Below, piece after piece: positions 33,736 through 44,459 of a DNA stretch of 64,000 nucleotides. Numbering within the stretch: position 1 is the stretch's first letter; every line of letters begins with the position of its first letter. The notes beneath the pieces were generated by a model. The model saw only the letters and a list, made by a program, of their open reading frames with translations, was not told where the DNA came from and made no database searches. The DNA lies in the NCBI GenBank assembly GCA_001051155.2, contig JYIP02000001.1, positions 2,418,001-2,482,000 on the forward strand, in the 5' to 3' direction. This DNA is from Chrysoporthe austroafricana (Eukaryota; Ascomycota; Sordariomycetes; Diaporthales; Cryphonectriaceae). The position numbers and the translations under genes were made by a program.

Positions 33736-35108
33736 CCCGGCACCAGTCACACGACCGGGCCAGGTCACGACCCTTGCCGTCGCACGAGACGACGCTGTCC
33801 CCCGAGCCAAGCAGCAGCGCCGCGGCGACACCGGCCGGCGCGAGGCGGGGCGGGGGGGGGTCTGTCTGCTTGCTGCTGCGTACGCACGCCCTGGCCCCCA
33901 GCTGCGGCCAGCCTATCGACGGACCACACACGCGCGCAGAGAACAAGCCGTCGTTAGCATGCTCGGGCAGCAATGACGTCCTGGCTGGCGTCTCACGACG
34001 CCGGCAGATAGCGAGCAGGCCGGGCCGACGGCCGGGTGGCACGGCTGGGGAAGCTGTCACAGGCACTGCAGCGGCGAGGCTCTACCGCGCCTTTCTCCCT
34101 CCCTTCCTCCCTCGCCACCGGTTTGTCTAACTGTTGCGCCAAAGATGGGGGGTTTTGTTGGACAGCTGACCCAACCGGTTACCGAAGGGGCTTGCCCCAA
34201 GGAAGATACGGCGCGTGGGGGTCAGCAGGAGAGAGAGCTCACCACTGGGCCACCGAGACGAAGGAAGAGGGACGGATGACAGGCGCTGAGGAGGGTGAGC
34301 ACGAGGGGGACCACGCAAGCACACTAGCAGACAAGCAAGGTCGGGCCGGGCCAAAGGGTCTCCCGCCGGCTGTACCGCTCGGCGCATGGTAACAACAATA
34401 AGTTCCCTTACGGCAGCAGGATGACTGGGTAAGCCGGCAGAACGACAGGTGTGGTGGCCACCACCACCGACCGGCCTGTGAGAGACCTCCCAGGGCTTCC
34501 CCGCGCGTGTGATCGCGCTCTGCATGCTGCGCGGTGCTGTGCTTCTGACAGGCGACACGTCTCCCCCTCCCGGGGCCCTTGTGGACGGCGCGCTGCGATG
34601 TACGTGGCTTGATATGGACGACGGCTCTGCGGGATGGTGCATCGAAGGACCTGGGGGCCGACACCCCCGGGGCAGCGACCTGGCCAGCCAGGCTGCTTCT
34701 GTGGACGGCGGGCAGCCGACGTCCCTCGGGCAGTCGAGGAAGCACACTGGGCAGTCAGTCAGGTGGGGTGAGACAGCATTAGGCCTAGGGAAGGGCCGGC
34801 CTGCAGAGCCAGGCGGTCGAGTATAGCGTCGGCTTCGTATACAGAGTCTCTCCATGTCAGCCAGGTCGAGGAAGACCTCAGGTGGTCATCCTGCAACCGT
34901 CCGAAGGCTCCGAGCTGCTAGTCCGATGAACCCATCTTCCTCATCGAATGAATCAGCCATGACTGTCGACTGTCGAAAGGTACATAGTAATATGTCCTGT
35001 TCTCAACATGTACACTAGACTCCCTCCAGAAGATAGCGTTCCGTCACTGCGACGTTCGCCTAGGCCAGAACCCCGGCCGCCCACGTGTCATCTCACGGAT
35101 GGACGGGC

Positions 35109-35142
<34 letters not shown>

Positions 35143-35281
35143 CCCCCCCTCTTTTTTTTTTTTTTTTTTTTTTTTCCCCCCTTTTCCTCCTTCTCCCTTG
35201 CTCCCCCCCCTCCCCCGCCNGCTATGGTTGGTACTTCTTTATGGACTCGCATCAGCATTAGCTTGTATCTGTGAGTAACCC

Positions 35282-35313
<32 letters not shown>

Positions 35314-35340
35314 TCCCTCCCCTTCTTCTGCCTGGTGTAT
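35109..35340. repeat. Homopolymer T/C tracts around the N at 35220
   Basis: Left of the N: a T run, seven C, a second T run, six C, then ttttcctccttctcccttgctc. Right of the N: eleven C, a T run, then ccctccccttcttctgcc and later cccccccttgct. The two sides look like degraded and clean copies of one sequence. Confidence 0.6.
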
Positions 35341-35618
35341 TCTGTTCCCCCCCTTGCTACCAGCTCCCTTTCGTGCGCGCGTGCGCCCAGGCCTCTCACA
35401 GTTACCACGCGGACGACGGGGCTTGTGACCTTTTTCGTGAAGAGCAGCCCGCCCCGGGGCTCTCCGCCGCTGCTTACCGCTCTTCCCTCTCCCCCCGTGC
35501 CCCCCCTCCCCTCGTGCACCAGGACGGGGCTCACCGGTTCGTATGAGGACAAGTGCAGAGACAGGGCGCTGTCTGTCTCCGTCCGCCCGTCCCACTTGGC
35601 GGGCGGGGCGGGAGAGGT

Positions 35619-35635
35619 GCGTGTGTGTGTGTGTG
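35619..35635 (+). repeat. (GT)n microsatellite
   Basis: Eight to nine GT units. Confidence 0.8.
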
Positions 35636-36529
35636 CCTCGCGACCCAGCTGGCCAGGTATAGCACGGCACTGCTAAGCAGGTAGCGCGTGTGGATGGGCG
35701 GTGGGTGGCGAGCGAGCGAGATGTGATGTCTGTCTACACTGTACGGGGTTATGGGTTGCGCGCGAGCGGTCGGGGTTCTAGAATCCCTCCCCCCCCCCTT
35801 CCGTGGACACCGCGGCGATCGGGACCCAGCGGGCGTGGCGTGGGCGCGGGCGTGAGGCGCGCAGGCAAGGTGAGCCGAGGGACCCCGACGGCTACGGGGC
35901 ACTACGATAGGTACATGCAGGGTAGCTGAGGGAGGGAGAGAGGCCGTGGCACGCACGAGCAGGCGCTCCCGGACTTAGGAGGAGGTGGTGGCGATCGGGA
36001 GCCACCGGGAGTTTGAAGGTTTGTGAGGGAGCGAGATAGAATCCATCCTCCACTGGGATGATGGCCTCCCCTCCGGATACCTCGGTAGCAGAAAGGAATG
36101 GTGGTCGTAGTGGGGGGGGGAAAAAGGAAAAGAAAAATCGGCCCGGGATCGTCATCGTGATGGAAGAAAAATCAGCGCTTGTTCCTGGATCATCAACGGG
36201 GTCACCCGCGCCGTCTCTTGCATAAGGCTCGGGTCCATTGCGTCAGTCTGTCAGTCAATAAGCAAAGCAGCGATCGATCGTCGGCCATTTATTTCAACCA
36301 CAGACAGGCCTGAAGATCGGCCTTTCGGAGGGTATGATGTATCGTAGTATCGGGGGGGGGCCTCCCTGCCTGCGTGCGTTTTCTGTGCGAGATCCTGAAG
36401 GAGTCAGCACGTTTCGAGAGGCAGGCTGCAGTGTGGAGAGAGAGACGTTGTTGGCTGTGCCTGGCGCCTGATAAGCCCAACCCTAGCAGTAGCAGTGCTG
36501 TCACTCGCCGACAAGTCGATCAAAGACGC

Positions 36530-36890
36530 TGAGCTGACATGCCGGAGGGGCACGCCGCAGCAGGTGGTCCTATTTTGGGCCCTCGGATGCAATGCTCTGT
36601 TCCTGGCCCTCTACTCTCTTCCCCCCCCCCCCAAAAAAAAACACCCCCGGCCCCTCCCCCCACCCCCACACCCCCCCCTTGTTTCCATCCGCCTTCGAAT
36701 TCCTTCTGCAGCTCCACTCCGCCTGGCTCGCTGGTTTGAAATCACATCATCACCACTGACTGCGCGTCNCCAAGGGCGCGGGGCTGACTGCCCGGAGGGG
36801 CACCCCGCGGCGGTGTGCCCCATTTTGGCCCCCCGATTCCAACGCACTATACCTGGCCCCTTCCCCCCTCCCCCCCCCCCCAAAAAAAAA
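36530..36890. repeat. Imperfect direct repeat flanking the N at 36769
   Basis: About 110 bp at 36530-36640 (gagctgacatgccggagggg ... ctggccctct, then a C run and an A run) recur at 36787-36890 (ggctgactgcccggagggg ... ctggcccctt, C run, A run) with many substitutions and small indels. The same landmarks stay in the same order. Confidence 0.75.
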
Positions 36891-37315
36891 AAAACCAGGC
36901 CAGCAAGCATCAGAACAGAATACCAGAATAACTCGACATTCTTGACGTGTTATCTGCAGATTCCTGTGCAGGCTCCTCTGCTAGGGCTGACTCACTGCCC
37001 ACTGGCATTATGCGCGCCCTCTGGCGTCCAGATCTCTGCCCTCGTGACCGCTGGGGGACTACACAGATCGGTGCAGATCAGCCCCTGCGCGAGATTTGGG
37101 CCGCATGGCGGCGAGAGAGGCTCTCCTCGGCCCTTCGTACTACTCCGGTGCGTACCTTCGGGCCCTGCAGGCCAGGACGCCGCCGGCGGCAGCCTCGCAG
37201 GGCAGAAAGAAAGGCCGACGCGCAGTCAGTGGTGATGATGTGATTTCAAACCAGCGAGCCAGGCGGAGTGGAGCTGCAGAAGGAATTCGAAGGCGGATGG
37301 AAACAAGGGGGGGGT
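36670..37315. repeat. Perfect 99-bp inverted repeat
   Basis: Positions 36670-36768 are the exact reverse complement of 37217-37315 (99 of 99 by eye), separated by 448 bp. The left arm ends on the base before the N at 36769. A perfect long arm ending exactly at a gap character suggests an assembly or chimeric-read product rather than biology. Confidence 0.85.
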
Positions 37316-38933
37316 ACAAGGGGGGGGTTGTGTGTCGCCCGGGCAGGGCTGAGGCCAGGAGGCGGGAATGGGAAGGGGGGGGACCCAGGCGTGCCAGGGA
37401 ACAAAACGTCCGGGCGACAAGACGGAAGAATGGGGTACGATGAGACACGGCGAAAATCTGGTGAGACCGCGGGTATCGCCTTTCATGCCGGGGTGGGCAC
37501 TTCGTTTTTCAGCGTGGTACCGAGGAGGTCACCCACGTACCGCCACGCTCTCCGTCCTGGAGGTGCAAGTCCCGTTTCTACTGGCCCGCGGCACAACCAG
37601 CTCGCCGGGTCAGCAGCCAGCTTTATGGAAGGATTCAGGTACCACTGGGACTTGTCCATGTGCGGGAGGTCGCTGGCCCTGTGTCTTCTCCTATCGTACT
37701 TCTTACGGTAGTGGTGTGCCAGAGTGGTACTGCATGGCCGCTGCCAATTCTGGACCAGCTGCAGTGCCGTCGTGTCCGTTACGGGCCACAGGCGCGTGAG
37801 AAAACGCTCGCGCGGTGCCCTGTTTTGACCATCCGGAACAAGAGTCGCACGGTCACACACAGGGATCCCGTTTCTCTCCCAGACTTTCGCGGAGTTTCGG
37901 CACGCGGAGTAAGAGTAAGGCTGGTCGAAGTCAAAGTCTGCTAAGTCCTCTGTCCGTACTACTGGGTAAACTTTTTTTTTTTTTTCTTCCTTCTGTTTTT
38001 TTGGCCGCACGCGACACAGCAAGTCAGACAAGTAATGCGTACGTAAAGGACCGAAAGGCGAAGAGAGGGTCTCGGTTTCGGCTGCCGTACGTACTGCAGT
38101 ACGTACCCTAGTACGAAAGTAGAAGTACTGCGTCTTGCAAGCATGTGATGTTGGGACGAACAGAAGAGCTACCGTTACATACCATAGTACTTACTACTTA
38201 GTACTATTCCGTGCCCAAATACCGTGGCTCCCGTCCCTCGTCCCTGCGGCATTCCAGAGACACTGCCCAGCATGCCCAGCATGCCCAGTACGGATGTTCG
38301 CCCCGTCACTAAATATCTCCTCCGAGGTCCCATTCCAGGTGCCCCCCACGCCGGGCGCGCTGGGCCTTTGGGCGCCCAACACCCGCTCCCGTCCCTCTGC
38401 TGGGCACGCTGGACACGGTGGCACGCTGGGCTCCAATGTTCGCGTGCGAATTGCCATCTGTTCGCGCCCCCTGACGGGAGCACCCCTGTCCCGCCCAGCC
38501 CGGGACAGCCTGCCGGGATCAGTGCAGCACGGATCATCCCTGACAGCCCTCTCGCCCACCATCACCCCCCAGCTGCCCGTGCCCCCCCCCAACACCTGCT
38601 GGAAACAAGACGTGACAAGCACTGCTCTGCGCACTGCCATGCGCCCCGGCTGCCATGCCAGCACTGGGCAGGGTGCCCTGCTCGCCCCCCTGGCGTTGGG
38701 ACCTAGCATAGCACAAGAGGGCTAGTCGGGTGCCATCGACATCATCCTGGGGTCGGCCCCCCCCATCTTACATGGCATGGCCAACTTTGACATCTAGCCG
38801 TGCTGTACATCCCGTCCCGTCACCTCTGCCTCTGTTCTGTGTCTCTGGTCAAATCTGGACACACCTGCCACCTGCCCACATCGCGATCCCCTTTCTGCCT
38901 TTCTCGACATTACGCAGACACAGCACACGACGA

Positions 38934-38957
38934 CACACACACACACACACACACACA
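38934..38957 (+). repeat. (AC)n microsatellite
   Basis: About twelve AC units. Confidence 0.85.
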
Positions 38958-39718
38958 GGCAGCTCATCATCATCTACCGGGCCCCTCGACCCTCTCGTCA
39001 CCCGCTCCATAGCATCACAGATCAGCGCCTGCAACCTGCAGCGCAGCGAGCCCCCCACCTCCCTTTCGCCTCGCCAACCTGGTTAGTACGAACACGGCAG
39101 CCGTGCTCGCCGCCTGGATCAGAGTGACCTCACCACCCGGGAAACCGTCACCACCACCAGCCTCCACGACGGCCACCCCGCGATCCCTACGGCCTGTTTT
39201 TTCTGCATCTCCGCGCCCGCTGGCGTCGAACCTTCCATACCCACCGCGCAGAACCTGCTCCCCGCAGCAAACGCATGCGCGCTGCTGCTGTTGCTGCAGC
39301 GGCTGCATAATCAGTCTGGGGCGATCTCAGAGGTAGTTCCGCTCTTCGCTGTTGGGCCCCATCCGCCCGGCCCACACGACCAGGCGACTTTTGCACTCGG
39401 TGCAGCGTCTCTACACATCCGGACTGGGTACGCGGCGCAAGCGACGCAGGACAGCCTGGCCACGACGGGGAATCAGCGCTGGCCACGATACATGCCTCGC
39501 CCGCGGTGGCCACTCACGAGTGCAGCTTGACCATGAACGCGCCTTTGCGACAAATCACAGCCGATCCATCACCAAGTCGTTGAGACATCCCCCACGGCCC
39601 AGGCGATCCCTTCATTCCTCGCCTGCCGCCCGCCGCACCGAAGCCTTTTCGGATGGTCCCTTTCAGGTAGCGATCCATTCCTCTGCTTTACAAGGAGAAA
39701 AAAGAAAAGAGAAAAAAG

Positions 39719-42580
39719 ATGGACACGACAGCGAACAGTGCGCCTGGCAGCTCCGATCCCACCGCCAACGCACCACCGGTATCCCGCCTCAGCCGCGAAT
39801 CATCGTCGAGCGCCTCCACAATAAAGCCCGATTCCAGCAGCCGCCCCCCAGCTCAGAGCTCGATCTCGCGCACCTCACCCTTGAGCTCGCGAGAGACCTC
39901 ACCAGACAGGCCGCCGGCGCGTCCTGGCTCCACCAAGCCCGCATCTACCCCGACCGGCGCTGCCAGATCTCGAAAGACCAGCCCACACGACACGAGTCCC
40001 TCGAGGACGCCCAAATCTTCGGCCCCAGCTCCCCCGTCCTCTGGCAAGATATCTGCCGCCACGACACCCAAGCTGGGCCCCATCGCGACCGAGTCAACCG
40101 CACGCGTCGCCGGGCCCCAAAAGTCGCCCATCCGCGCAGAACACTTGAAAGAGTCCCCCCACTGGCCGGTCTCTCCACGACTGCGCTCTCCCCCTCCAGT
40201 ACCAGGCCGGTCAAGCCTCCCGCCGCAACGCAGAGCTGAGCAGGAACCCCCTTCCATTCACGTCCAGCGTTCGTCGCCCCAGCTGCCTCAGCAACAGCTC
40301 GAGTCCAGCCAGAGTGACGCCGACGGTGACGAGGGACACTTGCAGCCTGGGATGAGGACACCTGCCCGCGGAGCCAGTGCGACGACCAGTACAGCTACCT
40401 TGGAGACGGTGCAGGAGGTCAGCCCTCTGGCATCTCCACAACCCGCAGAGAGCATGTTGGAGAAGATGGACGACAGCGCCGTGTCCGAGGCAGGGTCTCA
40501 GATCGACCTCCTCGACTTCCAGCACACGCCCAAGTCGTGGAAGCACACGGGCAACAACGACAGCGGCAGTGATAGCGGAAGCGTCAGGGGAGACAGGAGA
40601 CCAGCAGTCACCAGCGTGCCGCCCAACCTGGCGTCGCGGCAGTCCAGCATGTCGGTGAAGACAAACTCCGCCAAGTCGAAGCCCTCAGAAGGGTCTACCC
40701 AGCACATGACGGTGGAGACAGAAACAGTGGCCTCTATCCCACAGGTCTCACTGGCTCCGACAGGCATGAAAGAGGGCGCAAATGGCACGCTCAGGACCAA
40801 GCCGAGCCAGGAAACCATACGGCCGAAGAAAGAAAAAAAGAAGACAAACAGGAAACCCACCGTCGGATCTGGCAATGGTGAGCCATCTCAACTTTTGTCT
40901 GCTGCAGTTCACCCCCCAAGGTTACGGCACCATCAGTCGATGCGATCAGTCTCCTCGACGACGGATGCACTGATATCACCGACGAAGCCCTGTGCGCAGA
41001 GCACCTACAACAATGAACCGCCAAGCCCGCGGCGATCTTCCGTCCCGAATGCAAGAGGCGGTCTGAGTCGAAACGCCATGTCCAACCTGCTAACAAAATC
41101 TCGTACAGCCTCATCAAAAGCAGACATCTTCGAGGCAAAGATTGCCAGTGCTGTTGATGAAAATGACAGCTCAGACTCCGAGGAGACCTTCGTCTACGAT
41201 TCTAACCCGCCAGACGCCAACGACCGACCGAGGAGGTATCACTCCAGAACCCCAAGCGCCACCTCGATGGTCAGTCAGGTTGACAGGTCCGGTTTGCGCT
41301 CCCTGAGTAACATCATGGATAACGGCGGTCCGAGCGCGTTGAAGAAAAACATGAAATTCGTGAACACTTTCAACAGCAGCGGCAACGAGAGCGCAATGGC
41401 AGACGAAGAGGGCAAGGGTAGTGTTCGGATAAATCCAGGCTCCGCCCGGGGGACAAGTCGTGCGCATCACCATCATTACAGATGGGGCCGCAATGGCACT
41501 AATGGGCACACGTCACTGTTCGACAGTGAGGCTCCATTCCACGTCAGCAATACGTCCGCACCACGGTCCAAGTTCTCAACCAACAGCATGCGGCGGGCGA
41601 GCGGGCCGCCGAGCCCGAGATTCCACAACGCCGGGAAGCTAGCTTTGAAGCGAGGGCAGCACTCGGCCGGCTACGACCTGGACGACACGACCGGAGCGGA
41701 CGATGAGAGGACGCCCCTGCTCTCCGGCGGTTCCGTGCGGACGGCGAGAACAAACAGGAACCGCCGGCAGCCGGTGTCGATCCGCGCGCTCGAGAGCCAA
41801 AGCTACCGGCGGAACCCTTCCATGCTGAACCGATTCGCCAGCTGTCTGGTCCTCACCGTCATGCTGCTCCTCGTCGTTTCCGGCGCGATCGGGTTCATGT
41901 TCGCTACCTCGCAGCCTCTCACGGACGTGGAGCTCAAGAGCATCAACACTGTCATCGCCAGCGAGTCAGAGCTGATGTTTGACCTCTCCGTGAAGGCCCA
42001 CAACCCGAACGTGGTGGTTGTCGTGGTGGACCAGGCAGATATCGAGGTGTTCGCCAAGTCACCGCACGCAGGAACGACGTCTGAATGGCTCAAACTCAAG
42101 GACGGCCAGAACCCAGACGGTACATGGGGAGGCGACGGGTCGCATCGTTCGGACACGGAGGAACCGGTGGATGACACGGCCCCGAACATGCGCCTCGGCA
42201 CCATCGGCCGCCTCGACAGCTCGCTCTCCTTCGAAGGCTCGTTCTTCAACCAGGGAGTGTCCGCTTCCACTGGCGAGGTCAGGCTTCTGAAGCCGGGCAA
42301 CGGTACGATCGGCGGTCCTGAGCGGTGGGAGCGGATCCTGCAGGACGAGTTCGACCTGGTCATTAAGGGTGTCCTGAAGTACTCGCTGCCCCTGAGCCAG
42401 CGCGTCAGGAGTGTGGCCATCTCGGGCAGGACGACTGTCAAGCCGAACTCCGCGGACAACCCGAACCTGCAGCCGAACCAGACAGAGCCCATCAAGGAGC
42501 CGAAGAAGCCGGAGGACCGAGAGGACGAGGATGGCAGCGTCAAGCTGCTGTGGATGGACATGGAAGACGAGACGGCCTAA
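39719..42580 (+). CDS. VAC7: Vac7, vacuolar regulator of PI(3,5)P2 synthesis
   Basis: A single exon of 953 residues. The N-terminal 690 residues are disordered, Ser/Pro-rich and basic, with conserved islands (SKADIFEAKIASAVDENDSS, SEETFVYDSNPP and RRYHSRTPSATSM). A single membrane helix lies at about 708-730 (FASCLVLTVMLLLVVSGAIG). The lumenal part starts ATSQPLTDVELKSINTVIAS and carries SVKAHNPN. This order and the FVYDSNPP and PLTDV motifs define the Vac7 family. In yeast Vac7 is a vacuolar membrane protein that activates the Fab1 lipid kinase with Vac14 and so controls vacuole size and inheritance. The start ATG lies in an A-rich context (aaaaaagATGg). A 30-nt GT..AG stretch at about 40881-40910 is in frame but too short for an intron. 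Confidence 0.93.
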   Translation: MDTTANSAPGSSDPTANAPPVSRLSRESSSSASTIKPDSSSRPPAQSSISRTSPLSSRETSPDRPPARPGSTKPASTPTGAARSRKTSPHDTSPSRTPKSSAPAPPSSGKISAATTPKLGPIATESTARVAGPQKSPIRAEHLKESPHWPVSPRLRSPPPVPGRSSLPPQRRAEQEPPSIHVQRSSPQLPQQQLESSQSDADGDEGHLQPGMRTPARGASATTSTATLETVQEVSPLASPQPAESMLEKMDDSAVSEAGSQIDLLDFQHTPKSWKHTGNNDSGSDSGSVRGDRRPAVTSVPPNLASRQSSMSVKTNSAKSKPSEGSTQHMTVETETVASIPQVSLAPTGMKEGANGTLRTKPSQETIRPKKEKKKTNRKPTVGSGNGEPSQLLSAAVHPPRLRHHQSMRSVSSTTDALISPTKPCAQSTYNNEPPSPRRSSVPNARGGLSRNAMSNLLTKSRTASSKADIFEAKIASAVDENDSSDSEETFVYDSNPPDANDRPRRYHSRTPSATSMVSQVDRSGLRSLSNIMDNGGPSALKKNMKFVNTFNSSGNESAMADEEGKGSVRINPGSARGTSRAHHHHYRWGRNGTNGHTSLFDSEAPFHVSNTSAPRSKFSTNSMRRASGPPSPRFHNAGKLALKRGQHSAGYDLDDTTGADDERTPLLSGGSVRTARTNRNRRQPVSIRALESQSYRRNPSMLNRFASCLVLTVMLLLVVSGAIGFMFATSQPLTDVELKSINTVIASESELMFDLSVKAHNPNVVVVVVDQADIEVFAKSPHAGTTSEWLKLKDGQNPDGTWGGDGSHRSDTEEPVDDTAPNMRLGTIGRLDSSLSFEGSFFNQGVSASTGEVRLLKPGNGTIGGPERWERILQDEFDLVIKGVLKYSLPLSQRVRSVAISGRTTVKPNSADNPNLQPNQTEPIKEPKKPEDREDEDGSVKLLWMDMEDETA

Positions 42581-42775
42581 CTTCTCTTCATTCACGCCAC
42601 TGACGTGGACTTCTTCCCTATGTCTGAATCTGGACTGACACGTCAACCAACCCGGCATTTTCTTGAAAATTTATTGTGAATTCGAGCGTCGCATCATAGC
42701 ATTGCATCTTTGGGGTTGGAGCTTTCCCCCCCGCCCCCTCTGTTTCTGGCGAGGCGTTAGGATGGGTTTCTGGCC

Positions 42776-42795
42776 ACACACACACACACACACAC
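42776..42795 (+). repeat. (AC)n microsatellite
   Basis: Ten AC units just downstream of VAC7. Confidence 0.8.
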
Positions 42796-42837
42796 TAGTT
42801 CAAAAATGCAAGATTACAGTGGTAATACACAAAAAAG

Positions 42838-43155
42838 AAAGAATGCAACAGATGGCCTCGCGTCGGGAATGCACTGCAAAGTACATGCAACGGACATCAC
42901 ACACACAATCTTCTCTTGTTTCCCCCCCCCCCCCGAACCCGCCAGGGCCGGACGGAAAGGGCACGCCCCCCGGCCCGGGCGACGCGAGCCCCGGGGGCGG
43001 GCGAGCGGGCCCAGTATATATACCGACCAGGNAAGAATGCAACAGGTGGCCCCGGGTGGGGAAAGCACTGGAAAAGACAAGCAACCGACAAGACACACAC
43101 AATCTTCCCTTGTTTCCCCCCCCCCCCGGAACCGGTCAGGACAGGACGGAACAGG
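42838..43155. repeat. Imperfect direct repeat flanking the N at 43032
   Basis: Left copy 42838-42962 (aagaatgcaacagatggcc ... cacacacaatcttctcttg, then a C run and gaacccgccagg) and right copy 43033-43155 (aagaatgcaacaggtggcc ... cacacacaatcttcccttg, C run, ggaaccggtcagg) share order and spacing with scattered differences. The N sits on the first base of the right copy. Confidence 0.8.
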
Positions 43156-44441
43156 GCAGCACACGGGTCCGGGACGGACCTGTGTGAATGATGACATACC
43201 ACACTGGCACATGGATGGCTATTATCGGACCAGATCAAGATCATGACCTAATTGAGCATCTCGCACGGGCCCAGCGGCTGAAATACTAATGGCATATGTA
43301 CCCACTTGAGAGATTTTTTTTCCTTCCTCGGTCTACGGGCCTAATTCGCGATGAGGAGGTTGAGGCGGGAGAGGGGCTTTGGGCTCTACGTGCCTGGCTA
43401 GAGGAAGAAGAAACGGTGAGCTAGCTAGCATAGGCTGGAGCCGCCAGCGAGCGGTGTAAGGCTGAAATGGAACGAGCAGATGAGCACCCCCATTGCATCC
43501 AATAAAGATCTTCGTGAATGCGTGTGTGATGATGAGGGCCACTGAGCGCATGACCTGATCCCAGCGGGACTAGGAGGGCCGTTTATGGCCGGTGTGAGGA
43601 AGGTGAATTGTACGATGATACAGCGGCTGATCCAGCACCGTGGGCTCTCTACAGGCAAGCCAAGGCAAGTGGAACATTCATTATGTTCTCGTCACCCAGA
43701 ACTGTGAGGGCCAGCAGAACGGCCCTAAAGCAACGCCTCACCCGGGCGCCGCCGCTCACCAAGCCCGTCCCGTCCCCTCAGCCCTTCCCGGGCTCGACGC
43801 GCGGCGGGACCGGTCGAGACATCGCGGGGCGGGATGGTAGTCCCAGGGCCCGGGGGCGGTCTCAGTCGCACCAGCCCGTCCCGAGGGGCGTTCCTGTCGA
43901 CGACGCCCAGGGCCGCGGGCAAGGCTGCGGGGGAAGGCTGGTGGTCCCGCAGCCTCGCCGGAATGATATGAAGAGCGGGCAGGGATGATGCTTGCACCAC
44001 CCTCTTTCCCGGGCACGCGCCGTCACCTTCCGGGTCTTTTACATTCGACTCTACCGGTACCCGCAGATGCCTGCCTCCCCACGGCTGAGCGTTAGCTCCT
44101 TGGGGCGTGGAAGTTGCGTCGCAAAGTCATCTTGGGGGTGCACGGGCTCATTGTGTGGTGGCAGAGATGCTCGCCGGTGAGACTGTAGGGTGCCAGGATG
44201 GGTGGGTATAGCAAGGCGGCACGGGAAATGATGGCAGATGTGTCGCGTAGGTTCGTGAGGAGCATGGTTGCGTTTGTAGCTTGCCCTCGAGGTGGGCGTC
44301 GAGCCGTGGGCTGGGAGCGTGGCCGATATGAAGATGGTTATGGCGACAACTACGACCAGGTGAACCCATAGGACGGGGCTCTGAAAGGAGACGTTGGTGA
44401 TGGTGAATATGGTGAGCAGTATATGGATGCTGGTTTCCTCG

Positions 44442-44459
44442 CATATATATATATATATA
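44442..44459 (+). repeat. (AT)n microsatellite
   Basis: Nine AT units. Confidence 0.8.

Larger units (their letters stand above)
32733..39718. other. Long low-complexity intergenic before VAC7, 7 kb
   Basis: No gene is supported. The stretch is rich in homopolymers (T35, C12, G9-10), simple repeats and GC-skewed tracts. It includes a potential G-quadruplex at 33711-33735 and two of the three N characters with duplicated flanks. Open frames up to 246 codons here cross the N at 36769 or mirror low complexity. A 7-kb gap before a 953-codon gene could hide a long leader of VAC7, lost sequence, or assembly errors. Confidence 0.5.

Noticed and set aside
36495..37235. 246-codon open frame with Pro-rich tracts
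   Set aside because: It crosses the N at 36769 and the artefactual repeats; composition comes from homopolymers.
37483..38031. 182-codon minus-strand frame
   Set aside because: Long for chance but GC-rich, starts in a Lys run derived from a poly-T tract and shows no motif.
40881..40910. GT..AG intron inside VAC7
   Set aside because: It is only 30 nt long and the frame stays open without removing it.
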